Origin: a virus
IMG/VR virus record: IMGVR_UViG_3300020411_000719
Coordinates: 1 to 57,204 of that record
Length of the DNA stretch: 57,204 nt
Reading direction: 5' to 3' (one strand)
In this document: in pieces, positions 5,369 to 12,159 of the stretch
Numbering within the stretch: position 1 is the stretch's first letter
Layout: each line of letters starts with the position of its first letter
The notes under the pieces: generated by a model
The model's input: the letters and a program-made list of their open reading frames with translations, nothing else
Database searches by the model: none
Told to the model about the DNA's origin: nothing
Program-made: the position numbers and the translations under genes

Positions 5369-5647
5369 ACAAATTCACTATGTCTGGATAACACTTAAGG
5401 AGATTACAATTATCATCTATGATAACATTAGAAAGAAACGATTACATCAACTAAATGTAAACAATTCAAAGGACGATTTCAACAACTAATTAACACTTTT
5501 CCACAGGATTACGCATAATTGTGGAAAACAATTAAATGTTATTTTAAATGTATTTGTGTTAATTATCTCGATTAATTGTCTCCCTATGTAACACCCTTAG
5601 CACGTAATCTACCGACTGTCAAGTATTAACAATAAACTCACACATTC
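5369..5647. other. Gene-poor AT-rich segment with inverted DnaA boxes, origin candidate
   Basis: No convincing gene lies here. The frame crossing 5277-5489 overlaps the preceding gene in another frame and looks non-coding. The segment contains a perfect inverted repeat TTTTCCACA (5497-5505) and TGTGGAAAA (5520-5528) with a 14-nt centre. TTTTCCACA is the form of DnaA box reported for cyanobacteria. It is followed by an AT-rich tract (about 5528-5580) and, from 5648, a strong promoter. Two further TTTTCCACA copies lie at 5308-5316 and 3783-3791. Whether this is a replication origin is an inference. Confidence 0.35.
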
Positions 5648-5676
5648 TTGACAAATTATCACAAACCTGCTACAAT
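5648..5676 (+). promoter_or_regulatory. Strong sigma70-type promoter
   Basis: A perfect TTGACA (5648-5653), an optimal 17-nt spacer and TACAAT (5671-5676) predict a start near 5683, about 29 nt upstream of the ATG at 5712. Confidence 0.8.
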
Positions 5677-5711
5677 AACACTGTCAGGGTTAACAAGAAC
5701 CTCTCACAATC

Positions 5712-5915
5712 ATGCTCTACAAAGTTTATAACAATTCACAGGAACTTCAAGGGGAGTTTAGTTCAATTAGTGAGATGGAATTGCACATGGATAGTGTTAG
5801 AAACTGTAGGGGAGAAAGATATCAACAATTGCCCAGACATTCCTGCTTTGATTATATAAAAAGTATCGGATGGTTTTGGGAAGTAGTTGATAACAATTCC
5901 CCAAACAGTTCTTAA
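5712..5915 (+). CDS. Hypothetical protein (67 aa), early gene
   Basis: This is the only gene behind a near-consensus sigma70 promoter, so it is expected to be expressed early by host RNA polymerase. The product begins MLYKVYNNSQELQGEFSS, contains a Cys/Arg segment (VRNCRGERYQQLPRHSC), then aromatic residues (FDYIKSIGWFWEVVDN). No Shine-Dalgarno site is clear. I do not recognise a family. A small host-acting protein would fit the strong early promoter but is only inferred. Confidence 0.6.
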   Translation: MLYKVYNNSQELQGEFSSISEMELHMDSVRNCRGERYQQLPRHSCFDYIKSIGWFWEVVDNNSPNSS

Positions 5916-5922
5916 CAACTAC

Positions 5923-5951
5923 TTGACACAATTCTCTCACTATGTTATACT
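5923..5951 (+). promoter_or_regulatory. Strong sigma70-type promoter heading an ORF-poor transcript
   Basis: A perfect TTGACA (5923-5928), a 17-nt spacer and TATACT (5946-5951) predict a transcript starting near 5958. No frame longer than 19 codons starts before the terminator at 6103-6146. Confidence 0.8.
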
Positions 5952-5957
5952 TAGTGC

Positions 5958-6146
5958 ATACACATTCAAGGTAAAAGTGATGACTACTTAGAAAATGTTT
6001 AAAGTGAAACAATAAAGAAATGGCACCCAAATCGCAGTGGTGGCCTTGGATGTTGCCCCTTCGGGGGCCGCTATATTAAAAAAGTAAACTACCCTAACCT
6101 ACAAAGGTACCCGAAAGAGGTCTATATACTCAATGGGTATCTTTTT
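5958..6146 (+). ncRNA. Candidate regulatory RNA of about 190 nt
   Basis: The stretch lies between a near-consensus promoter and a terminator-like hairpin and contains no substantial ORF. In the middle is a locally GC-rich part with a perfect GCCCC-TTCG-GGGGC hairpin (6055-6068), a classic stable UUCG tetraloop, followed by AT-rich sequence rather than a T-run. The longest start-to-stop frame is 6020-6079, a 19-residue tryptophan-rich peptide beginning MAPKSQWWPW, with no Shine-Dalgarno site. A small RNA is the simpler reading, and a short peptide cannot be excluded. Confidence 0.45.
6103..6146 (+). terminator. Probable intrinsic terminator with long loop
   Basis: AAAGGTACCC (6103-6112) pairs with GGGTATCTTT (6135-6144), nine Watson-Crick pairs and one G-U, and the 3' side runs into TTTTT. 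The loop of 22 nt contains a small GAG/CTC stem. Confidence 0.6.
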
Positions 6147-6171
6147 CTATGGAAATCAAAAATTTTTTTCC

Positions 6172-6182
6172 AGTATAAAATT
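6172..6182 (+). promoter_or_regulatory. Possible promoter -10 or late-type element
   Basis: AGTATAAAATT lies 16 nt upstream of ATG 6198 and downstream of the terminator at 6146. It resembles both a -10 box and the T4-like late motif TATAAATA but matches neither exactly, and no -35 is present. Confidence 0.3.
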
Positions 6183-6197
6183 CCCCCAGAGACGATT

Positions 6198-6410
6198 ATG
6201 AATTTCAGACAAGACTCACAGGATGACAGAGTGTGGGCACTTGAAGTAATGCTGAGGCACGAAGGAATGCTCGACCCACGAATCTACGATTGTGCAAGTT
6301 GGTTAGCAGATGCAAAGAAATGCACTGATAGAGAAGTAGTCATTGCTGAATGGAATAAATGGAAGAAGACTCACAAACGAGATACATACTCACAACTGAA
6401 TAAACTATAA
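6198..6410 (+). CDS. Conserved cyanophage-type hypothetical protein (70 aa)
   Basis: The product begins MNFRQDSQDDRVWALEVMLRHEG and contains LADAKKCTDREVVIAEWNKWKK, a charged helical protein with a tryptophan-containing second helix. The same frame stays open for about 195 nt upstream but has no start codon there and crosses the terminator, so ATG 6198 is chosen. It is followed after 11 nt, with an AGGAG site, by the next gene. Function unknown. Confidence 0.65.
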   Translation: MNFRQDSQDDRVWALEVMLRHEGMLDPRIYDCASWLADAKKCTDREVVIAEWNKWKKTHKRDTYSQLNKL

Positions 6411-6421
6411 GGAGATGGCAT

Positions 6422-6592
6422 ATGTCCAAGAGATTCACAATCACTATCAACGAGGATGAATACGGCGATAGTCTACTTTATATCGATGATAATATATGTG
6501 AAGACCTTGGATGGGCTGTCGGAGATGAGTTAGAATACGAGATAGATGAAGTAAATCTATCATTCACTCTCAAAAAGGTCACTGATGAATGA
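6422..6592 (+). CDS. Small AbrB/MazE-like protein (56 aa)
   Basis: AGGAG lies about 8 nt upstream of ATG 6422. The product contains LYIDDNICEDLGWAVGDELEYEIDEVNLSFTL. The pattern of a helix-forming xxICEDLGW followed by xVGDELEYEI is that of small AbrB/MazE swapped-hairpin proteins (LGWxVGDxLxW). Most such domains bind DNA or act as antitoxins. No toxin partner is next to it, and the basic DNA-contacting residues are few, so the function stays open. The stop overlaps the next start (ATGA). Confidence 0.6.
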   Translation: MSKRFTITINEDEYGDSLLYIDDNICEDLGWAVGDELEYEIDEVNLSFTLKKVTDE

Positions 6593-6969
6593 CTTGGTTT
6601 TTAATCCCTTGGAATGAAGAAGTAGGTACTATGGAAGAAACAGAAATGTCAGACCCGCGAAACCACGTTTCAACCGCGTTGACAGCTTCAGAGATACATC
6701 TGGACATTGAAAAAGAAATTAAACGGCAACTCGAAGATGATCCTAGGTTTAAGGATAACGAGATTGCACACGAGGTAGTTAATAAGTGTTTAGAGACGAT
6801 AGGTCAAAGATTAACGTCTATAGAAGAGTATGTACAAGCGTTACCACAGACTTTTACAAACCTTATACTCTACCGTCCCCACGCCGACGAGAAGTATTTG
6901 AATTACAAGGAAAACCTCGATTTGATATATCAACGGTTAAATAGTATTGAAGATAAACAAAAGCAATAA
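6589..6969 (+). CDS. Hypothetical protein with C-terminal coiled-coil (126 aa)
   Basis: The start at 6589 overlaps the previous stop (ATGA); in-frame ATGs at 6631 and 6646 are alternatives, the second giving MSDPRNHVSTALTASE. The protein is charged and mostly helical (HLDIEKEIKRQLEDDPRF, AHEVVNKCLETIGQRL), ending with a short coiled-coil-like stretch (LDLIYQRLNSIEDKQKQ). It is coupled by a one-base overlap (TAATG, 6967-6971) to the big structural gene that follows, which suggests a minor virion or assembly role. No homologue is recognised. Confidence 0.7.
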   Translation: MTWFLIPWNEEVGTMEETEMSDPRNHVSTALTASEIHLDIEKEIKRQLEDDPRFKDNEIAHEVVNKCLETIGQRLTSIEEYVQALPQTFTNLILYRPHADEKYLNYKENLDLIYQRLNSIEDKQKQ

Positions 6970-9710
6970 TGGGTGTTTTAGGTTGTCATAATGACTCTAA
7001 TGACTTGTGTAGACAAACTGCTGGTGATGTTATAGGCAGTGGTTTGCATAACCATGCTTATGTACCTGAAACAGCAACGAAAGCAGACTTTACATTAAGA
7101 GCATATCCATCAGATTTTAATGCTGGTGTTAATGTACCAGGTTGGGCAATAGATGCTGTAATGTATGGTTCTACAATAGTTGCTACTCCAGCAGGAGGTG
7201 GTTTCTCAGGTAGTGCTAGTTCTTATTGTGGAAGAATAACCAGAGATATAGCTTGTAGTCCACCAAGGACTGTTATCTATGACCACGTGCCGTCACGACT
7301 ATCATTTCAAGCAATGAATTCGGACACATGGTTTTGTTACCTATTTGACATGGGTACCAATGGTGGTAATATAGGATATCCTTGTTTTTACATTGAAACC
7401 CAAACAGCAGCATCCTCTGGTGCAACTAATGGTGATGCAGATGAGACTGTAACAACTTCTCAGTGTCATCCTTGCACAGGATTCAGTGCTACACCCAAAG
7501 AAGCGATTTGTAGATACGAAAACCCCGAAGGAGACGAAACTGGTGACCCCGATTGTCCTTACCCTACTGTATTTGGTATTGGCACCCTTTCTAATAAAAT
7601 TGTATTCAAGTATGATGCCTTTTCCACAGTCTTGCCTAATGGCGTTACTGATGTTAACTTTGTTTACACTCCTGATAGTATAGATGTAGACGTATGGGAT
7701 GCATCGACCTATTCAGGACTTCCTGTAGTAACTTCTCAGAATCCTTGGAAGACAGGAGATGATGATCTGAATACTATTATAATATTTGAAGGTGCAGCAC
7801 TAGAAAGTGGTATAAAACAAGGACTGAGAGTTAAAGTAAGACTAGAAGCTGTCTATGACTATGATAACAGTGTATTCACTGGTACTAAATGGACATTTTT
7901 AGAATTAATGGATCCTGGACAGAATTATGCAGTCAATGATACCTATACATTAAACTATACTCATACACATGATGACCTTACTACTTCTGTATTAACTATA
8001 GACTTAAAAGTATCAGCAGTTGGTCCTATAGAAGGAACAGCACCGCAAGCAGGGTTTGATGCCATGCGTGAGGGTGATACTATTAACGGACATACCATAA
8101 CTAAGGTTTTTCACACCGAATTTGACAATTTTCAGCGTCATTTGGTCTATTTGGACGGAAATGGCAACGATTTTGCCTATAATACGCAATATACGAGCAA
8201 TAGGGCACACCAAATCACTGTTTTTGCTGGAAAAGGGGTCAAAACACACTCATGTTTGATGGGATTATACGAATTTTACGATAAAAGCGTCCAATATACC
8301 ACAGAAAGCATAGATGGAGGGTCTCCAGACGTATATAATACCTTAAAACAGCCAATTGCGGAAGGAATTATCACTAATGGCACTATTACTGGATTTAATG
8401 TATATTCGGGTGGAGCAGGATGGCATTTACTAGGTGCACCACCTGAACTTAACTGCACTACACCTATGGCGAGCATAGGAAAAGAGGCAGAATTAGAGCC
8501 TACGGTAACAAATGGAGCAATTTCTTACATTGATGTCACAAATCCAGGTATAGGATACACTTCTGCACCTACCGTAACTGTTTCTGGTAATGCAACAGCA
8601 GTAGCGGAAGTCACTCCACAGGTAAGTGGACAAGGTGGTTACGTTAATCGTGTCAGAATTACTAACCACGGTAGTGGATATTCTGCTGATGCTACTGTTA
8701 CATTCAGTGGAGGAGGTGGAAGTGGTGCTACAGCAGTCGGTAAATGGGCAGATGGAGTCGTTACTAACATAACAGTAAAGAATGCAGGAAGTGGATATTC
8801 GGTTGCTACAGACGAGCCTAGGGCAGTTGTACAGAATGTGCACAGAATAGACACGTTAAAGATTACAGATGGCATAGATGCATCAGAAACTGGCATAGAA
8901 AGTTTCTATGAGAAGTTACGTGCAAGTCGTGGTTTCCCTGAAATGATTAACGCACTAGATCGTGCTGAGGATAAACAGGTTGATGAGATGCGTCAAAGGT
9001 CATATGAGAGCAAATCTACCACTGCACCACAACCAAATTCCGAATCTTTGATGGATTTAGCGAAAAATGACATCTATATGCTAGCTCAAAGACGTTATTC
9101 TAAGGATAAGGTAGACAGATACAGGGAAATTGTCACAAAATACGGTATTGAAGGTGTAAATGATGTAAAAGATGCGATTACTGATGAATCTGTAGTTGGT
9201 GAAGACTATAAAAAAGAGATGGCTAACTGGAAAAAGAAGACAAAAGAAGCGGAAGAGACACGATTAGCGAGTATTGAACAGCAATGTAAGGCATTAGCAC
9301 AGGAAAGTGTCCCAGAATACCTCAATTATGCAGGAACATTGGTTAGCACAGTGCAACGTAGGTTTGCAGATTTACCGCACGCATCCAAATTAACCAAATA
9401 CCACATGCGTCAGTATCGTGCATCTAGCACTACGGACATGTTGATTAAGGTAACCATAGGTTGTAAGGTTGAGGAAAGTGGTTGTACTGGTTCAAATGCA
9501 TGTCCTCCACCCACTCCAGGAGCAGGTGGAACAACGAATAACGCAAATGGTGGCACAACTACCACATCTTATAGTATGTCTGGCATACGTGGTCCTGGTG
9601 CTCAAGACTGGACTGCATATGGTCAACTACAAATATTGAATGACTTGACTGCTTCAACCCTAAATATGAGTAAGTGTGTGGAAGCCTACGGCAATCCATT
9701 TGACATTTAA
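6969..9710 (+). CDS. Virion structural protein with beta-repeat segment (913 aa)
   Basis: This large protein lies next to the PAAR-like protein and upstream of gp25 and gp6, so it is probably part of the tail or baseplate. The N-terminal half is Gly/Thr-rich with several cysteines (QCHPCTGFSATP). Residues about 470-620 carry three or more repeats of the form NxGxGYTSAPTVTVSG and GSGYSADATVTFSGGGGSG, the same module seen many times in the giant protein at 14226. After these comes a helical, highly charged section (about 650-800, e.g. YKKEMANWKKKTKEAEETR). The C-terminus is low-complexity Pro/Gly/Thr. No enzyme motif is visible. The exact T4 equivalent is not clear to me. Confidence 0.8.
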   Translation: MGVLGCHNDSNDLCRQTAGDVIGSGLHNHAYVPETATKADFTLRAYPSDFNAGVNVPGWAIDAVMYGSTIVATPAGGGFSGSASSYCGRITRDIACSPPRTVIYDHVPSRLSFQAMNSDTWFCYLFDMGTNGGNIGYPCFYIETQTAASSGATNGDADETVTTSQCHPCTGFSATPKEAICRYENPEGDETGDPDCPYPTVFGIGTLSNKIVFKYDAFSTVLPNGVTDVNFVYTPDSIDVDVWDASTYSGLPVVTSQNPWKTGDDDLNTIIIFEGAALESGIKQGLRVKVRLEAVYDYDNSVFTGTKWTFLELMDPGQNYAVNDTYTLNYTHTHDDLTTSVLTIDLKVSAVGPIEGTAPQAGFDAMREGDTINGHTITKVFHTEFDNFQRHLVYLDGNGNDFAYNTQYTSNRAHQITVFAGKGVKTHSCLMGLYEFYDKSVQYTTESIDGGSPDVYNTLKQPIAEGIITNGTITGFNVYSGGAGWHLLGAPPELNCTTPMASIGKEAELEPTVTNGAISYIDVTNPGIGYTSAPTVTVSGNATAVAEVTPQVSGQGGYVNRVRITNHGSGYSADATVTFSGGGGSGATAVGKWADGVVTNITVKNAGSGYSVATDEPRAVVQNVHRIDTLKITDGIDASETGIESFYEKLRASRGFPEMINALDRAEDKQVDEMRQRSYESKSTTAPQPNSESLMDLAKNDIYMLAQRRYSKDKVDRYREIVTKYGIEGVNDVKDAITDESVVGEDYKKEMANWKKKTKEAEETRLASIEQQCKALAQESVPEYLNYAGTLVSTVQRRFADLPHASKLTKYHMRQYRASSTTDMLIKVTIGCKVEESGCTGSNACPPPTPGAGGTTNNANGGTTTTSYSMSGIRGPGAQDWTAYGQLQILNDLTASTLNMSKCVEAYGNPFDI

Positions 9711-9725
9711 ACTGAAAGGAGTATA

Positions 9726-10235
9726 ATGGGAGCACAGAAAGCAGCTTACTACAAAGGTAAATGCTCAGGACACGGAAGAGCAGTTACAGGACATGTACAT
9801 GCCACGTATGGATGTCCTATGAATTGCCCTCAAGCGAGTCCGAAACCTCTGTCGTCTAAGAATAGCGTCCTTAAATGGAATCCCTTAGCACAGAGACCTA
9901 AAACACCGAAGAATCCGACTGTGTTGATAAACAACATATGTCCGATTATCGACAAGGACGTTTTAACTAACCATCCTTGCTCTACTACCAACAAGCACGC
10001 TCATGGAGGATGTAAGAGTCCACCTCCACCAGATATCTGTAATGGTAAGTACCTTACCTCTGAAGATGTCCGTGATGGCGGTAAACATAAGCGAGTTTCC
10101 CACGCAACCACTAAAACAGTGTATATAATGGGAAAATTGGCAAATAGATTCGGTGATCCTCTAAACGGAGGTATTGAAGGTGAGTGTTACTCTACCATTG
10201 CAGGTGCTTCTAATAATGTATTCGTAGGTGATTAA
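9726..10235 (+). CDS. PAAR-like baseplate spike-tip protein (169 aa)
   Basis: An AAGGAG site precedes ATG 9726. The N-terminus is rich in Gly, His and Cys (YYKGKCSGHGRAVTGHVH, then YGCPMNCP), as in PAAR proteins whose tip binds a metal through His and Cys. The C-terminal stretch ends STIAGASNNVFVGD, matching the PAAR ending of the type GSxxVFVxG. In T4 the equivalent is gp5.4, which caps the central spike; here it would cap the membrane-puncturing device. A proline-rich middle (KSPPPPDICNG) separates the two halves. It follows the 913-aa structural gene by 15 nt. Confidence 0.7.
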   Translation: MGAQKAAYYKGKCSGHGRAVTGHVHATYGCPMNCPQASPKPLSSKNSVLKWNPLAQRPKTPKNPTVLINNICPIIDKDVLTNHPCSTTNKHAHGGCKSPPPPDICNGKYLTSEDVRDGGKHKRVSHATTKTVYIMGKLANRFGDPLNGGIEGECYSTIAGASNNVFVGD

Positions 10236-10237
10236 CT

Positions 10238-10387
10238 ATGGCAAAAGCAAAAGGTGGTGCATGGATTACCACTAACTATGTGCAACCAAACCCTAAAAAG
10301 ACTAGACAAGGCTCAAGTATGCACACTAAGTTGTCTGCTACTTCCCGCAATAACGCAAAGAAGCGTTATAGAGGACAGGGTAGATGA
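10238..10387 (+). CDS. Small very basic protein ending YRGQGR (49 aa)
   Basis: The gene begins 2 nt after the PAAR-like gene and its stop overlaps the next ATG (ATGA, 10384-10387). The product is strongly basic (MAKAKGGAWITTNYVQPNPK and NAKKRYRGQGR). Small basic proteins with this ending accompany the tail-tip genes of other cyanophages as far as I recall. Its charge would allow binding to DNA or to the acidic spike, but that is inference. Confidence 0.65.
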   Translation: MAKAKGGAWITTNYVQPNPKKTRQGSSMHTKLSATSRNNAKKRYRGQGR

Positions 10388-10566
10388 TATCACACGTTGA
10401 TTTGCTCCACTATAGACTTCAAGCTGTTCTAAGAGAGCATAGTTTCTCTGGTGAGAATAGTCTTGAATATCTTGGTGAGGATGAAAGAGGTCACAAATAC
10501 CGCATTGCTGGAAATGAGGTGTATGTTGACCAAATTGAAGAATTTGAAACTGCGGAGACAGAATAA
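10384..10566 (+). CDS. Small acidic protein upstream of heme oxygenase (60 aa)
   Basis: The frame overlaps the genes on both sides (ATGA before, TAATG after), so it is embedded in a translationally coupled chain ending in ho1. The product begins MISHVDLLHYRLQAVLREH and continues with strands EYLGEDERGHKYRIAGNEVYV and an acidic C-terminus (EEFETAETE). Function unknown. Confidence 0.65.
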   Translation: MISHVDLLHYRLQAVLREHSFSGENSLEYLGEDERGHKYRIAGNEVYVDQIEEFETAETE

Positions 10567-11243
10567 TGGGATTAGCACTAGCATTGAAGGAAGGGACTAA
10601 AAAGTCCCATTCAGCAGCAGAAAACACTAAATTTGTTTCTGGATTCCTTAAAGGGGTGTTAGACCCTGAGCAATATCGTCAATTATTGACTAATTTCTAT
10701 TACGTCTATCAGACGATGGAGGAGCAAATTAGGAAATCCGAGGATCCTTGGGTGAAAATAATAAGTGGATTCCAAGGTGAGTTAGAGCGTGTTAATAACT
10801 TAGAAAGAGACCTTAGATACTTCTATGGTCCTAATTGGAGAGCATTACAGATACCTACTGAGGCATGTAACACATATTGTTATAGAATTAATCAAGTTGC
10901 TAATGATGAACCTTACCTATTAATAGGACATCATTACACGAGATATATCGGTGATTTGTCTGGAGGACAGATTTTATGCAATATTGCTCAAAAAGCACTT
11001 AATCCACCTAAAGGTGAAGGATTATGGTTTTACGATTTTAGTAAGATACCTGATGCTAAAGAGTTTAAGAATAACTATAGGAACGTTTTAGATAATCTTG
11101 GTTTAGATGAATCTCAAACAAATGCACTAATTACAGAGGCAAATTATGCATTTAGGTTAAATATGTACCTATTTGATGAAATTCAAGGATCTGCTACTAA
11201 AGGATTCTGGAAAGTGTTATTAGGTTTTTTACGGGGAAACTAA
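10566..11243 (+). CDS. ho1: Heme oxygenase (Ho1)
   Basis: The 225-aa product oxidises heme to biliverdin IXalpha, releasing iron and CO; in cyanobacteria biliverdin feeds phycobilin synthesis. The proximal heme ligand is His15 in KKSHSAAENT. The distal-helix signature LIGHHYTRYIGDLSGGQ, with GDLSGG at about residue 130, matches the heme oxygenase family pattern. The length fits cyanobacterial HO-1. As a phage gene it is an auxiliary metabolic gene, probably using host ferredoxin as electron donor. No phycobilin reductase (pebS, pcyA) lies in the window. It is unusual in being coupled by one-base overlaps to structural-operon neighbours, so it is likely transcribed with late genes. Confidence 0.95.
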   Translation: MGLALALKEGTKKSHSAAENTKFVSGFLKGVLDPEQYRQLLTNFYYVYQTMEEQIRKSEDPWVKIISGFQGELERVNNLERDLRYFYGPNWRALQIPTEACNTYCYRINQVANDEPYLLIGHHYTRYIGDLSGGQILCNIAQKALNPPKGEGLWFYDFSKIPDAKEFKNNYRNVLDNLGLDESQTNALITEANYAFRLNMYLFDEIQGSATKGFWKVLLGFLRGN

Positions 11244-11437
11244 TGTTTAACTTCAAAAAGATTAAAGAGCGTAGAGAAAAGCAGAAAGAGTATATTCGTA
11301 ATGAAATAAAGTCTATTGTGAGAGAAGCAATGGATGAATGGGCAGAAGGTGTTGACTATTTGACACCTAATCAAGGTGAAGGAAGATACTACTGTTCTAA
11401 AGAGGGATGCAAAGGTGTCCGTTTCTCTGATAAATAA
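11243..11437 (+). CDS. Small basic protein with CxxxxC motif (64 aa)
   Basis: The ATG shares a base with the ho1 stop (TAATG). The N-terminal half is a highly charged helix (MFNFKKIKERREKQKEYIRN). The C-terminal part has YYCSKEGCKGVRF, a two-cysteine turn like half a zinc ribbon. The stop codon lies inside a late promoter motif (11429-11436). Function unknown. Confidence 0.65.
   Translation: MFNFKKIKERREKQKEYIRNEIKSIVREAMDEWAEGVDYLTPNQGEGRYYCSKEGCKGVRFSDK
11429..11436 (+). promoter_or_regulatory. T4-like late promoter motif (GATAAATA)
   Basis: GATAAATA matches the T4-like late consensus NATAAATA used in cyanophages. It predicts a start around 11442, ahead of the SET-domain gene, gp25 and gp6, and overlaps the stop codon of the preceding gene. 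Confidence 0.7.
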
Positions 11438-11458
11438 TAATTAGTTACATTATGAATA

Positions 11459-11743
11459 GTGACCTACAGAGCACTTCCTGAAGGACTTTTTGTGCAAAAT
11501 AGTCCAGTAGCAGGACAAGGTATATTCACACGATATGAATTAACCGAAGGCAAAGAGCTTGGTATGTCACATTACCTTGAAAACGGCGAAATATACAGAA
11601 CACCCCTAGGTGGATTTCTAAATCATAGCATAAACCCTAATTGTGTTAAGTATCAAGTCGGAAACAAATATTATGTTAAGACCATTAGGTCTATAGGTCC
11701 TATGGAGGAACTATTCTTGAGATATACTTTCTATGAAGTCTAA
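11459..11743 (+). CDS. Minimal SET-domain protein (putative lysine methyltransferase)
   Basis: The 94-aa product has the SET landmarks: an N-terminal SPVAGQGIFTR (the GxGxF/V nucleotide-binding start), HYLENGEIYRTPLGGFLNHS, and NHSINPNC, the conserved NHSxxPNC core that binds S-adenosylmethionine, followed by VKTIRSIGPMEELFLRYTF, which matches the IxxGxEl(f)xxY ending. SET proteins methylate lysine in proteins. The product is shorter than most because the middle insert is reduced. The start is GTG 11459; the upstream ATG at 11453 is in another frame and stops at once. The gene lies just behind a late promoter and is coupled to gp25 by a one-base overlap. The substrate is unknown. Confidence 0.75.
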   Translation: MTYRALPEGLFVQNSPVAGQGIFTRYELTEGKELGMSHYLENGEIYRTPLGGFLNHSINPNCVKYQVGNKYYVKTIRSIGPMEELFLRYTFYEV

Positions 11744-12159
11744 TGGCATTAAAACCGATAACAGGTAAGGAATTTAATAAGTCGAGAGCGTTTAAGGACA
11801 TTCCCGTCGGTTTTACCAAGAACCCATTTACGAAAGACGTACAACCTACTAAAAATGACCAAGCAATAAAACAAGCGGTCAAAAATATTATATTAACAAC
11901 TCCTGGAGAAAAACCATTTCAACCTAATTTTGGTTCTAATGTATCTCAAATGCTATTTGAGCCGTTAGACCCATTTTTAATTGACTCGATCCATAGTGAG
12001 ATACTAAATACATTACAGCAACACGAGCCACGTATAAAGATTACTAGCCTAGAGTGCGTACCTGATTATGATGACAACGCTATAACCGTTGACCTAGAAT
12101 ACCAAATAGTTGGTCTTCCAGTAATTGAGAATATCACCTTCGTCTTACAGAGACCATAA
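11743..12159 (+). CDS. gp25: Baseplate wedge protein gp25
   Basis: The 138-aa product is a T4 gp25-like protein (T4 gp25 has 132 aa), which links the baseplate wedge to the tail sheath. Recognisable features are NDQAIKQAVKNIILTTPGEKPFQPNFG and then SNVSQMLFEPLDPFLIDSI, followed by strands EPRIKITSLECVPDYDDNAITVDLEYQI. These are the core of the gp25/sheath-initiator family, including the Glu-Pro-Arg turn. It overlaps the SET gene by one base on one side and gp6 by one base on the other. In T4-like cyanophages gp25 and gp6 stand together as here. Confidence 0.93.
   Translation: MALKPITGKEFNKSRAFKDIPVGFTKNPFTKDVQPTKNDQAIKQAVKNIILTTPGEKPFQPNFGSNVSQMLFEPLDPFLIDSIHSEILNTLQQHEPRIKITSLECVPDYDDNAITVDLEYQIVGLPVIENITFVLQRP

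Noticed and set aside
5277-5489. A 70-codon frame overlapping the end of gene 5123-5368
   Set aside because: It starts inside the better-supported gene, has no ribosome-binding site and no plausible domain pattern. The strong codon fit is with the other frame up to 5368.
5979-6085. MFKVKQ, in-frame stop, then a coding-like stretch ending VALDVAPSGAAILKK
   Set aside because: This would need stop-codon read-through in a very short gene. The GC-rich hairpin explains the base pattern better.
6003-6197. Open frame upstream of and in phase with gene 6198-6410 (contains PFGGRYIKKVNYPNL)
   Set aside because: It has no start codon before ATG 6198 and runs through a terminator-like hairpin, so it is probably chance openness.
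7621-7629. A further TTTTCCACA
   Set aside because: It is a single copy inside a structural gene with no AT-rich gap or partner box, so not counted as part of the origin candidate.
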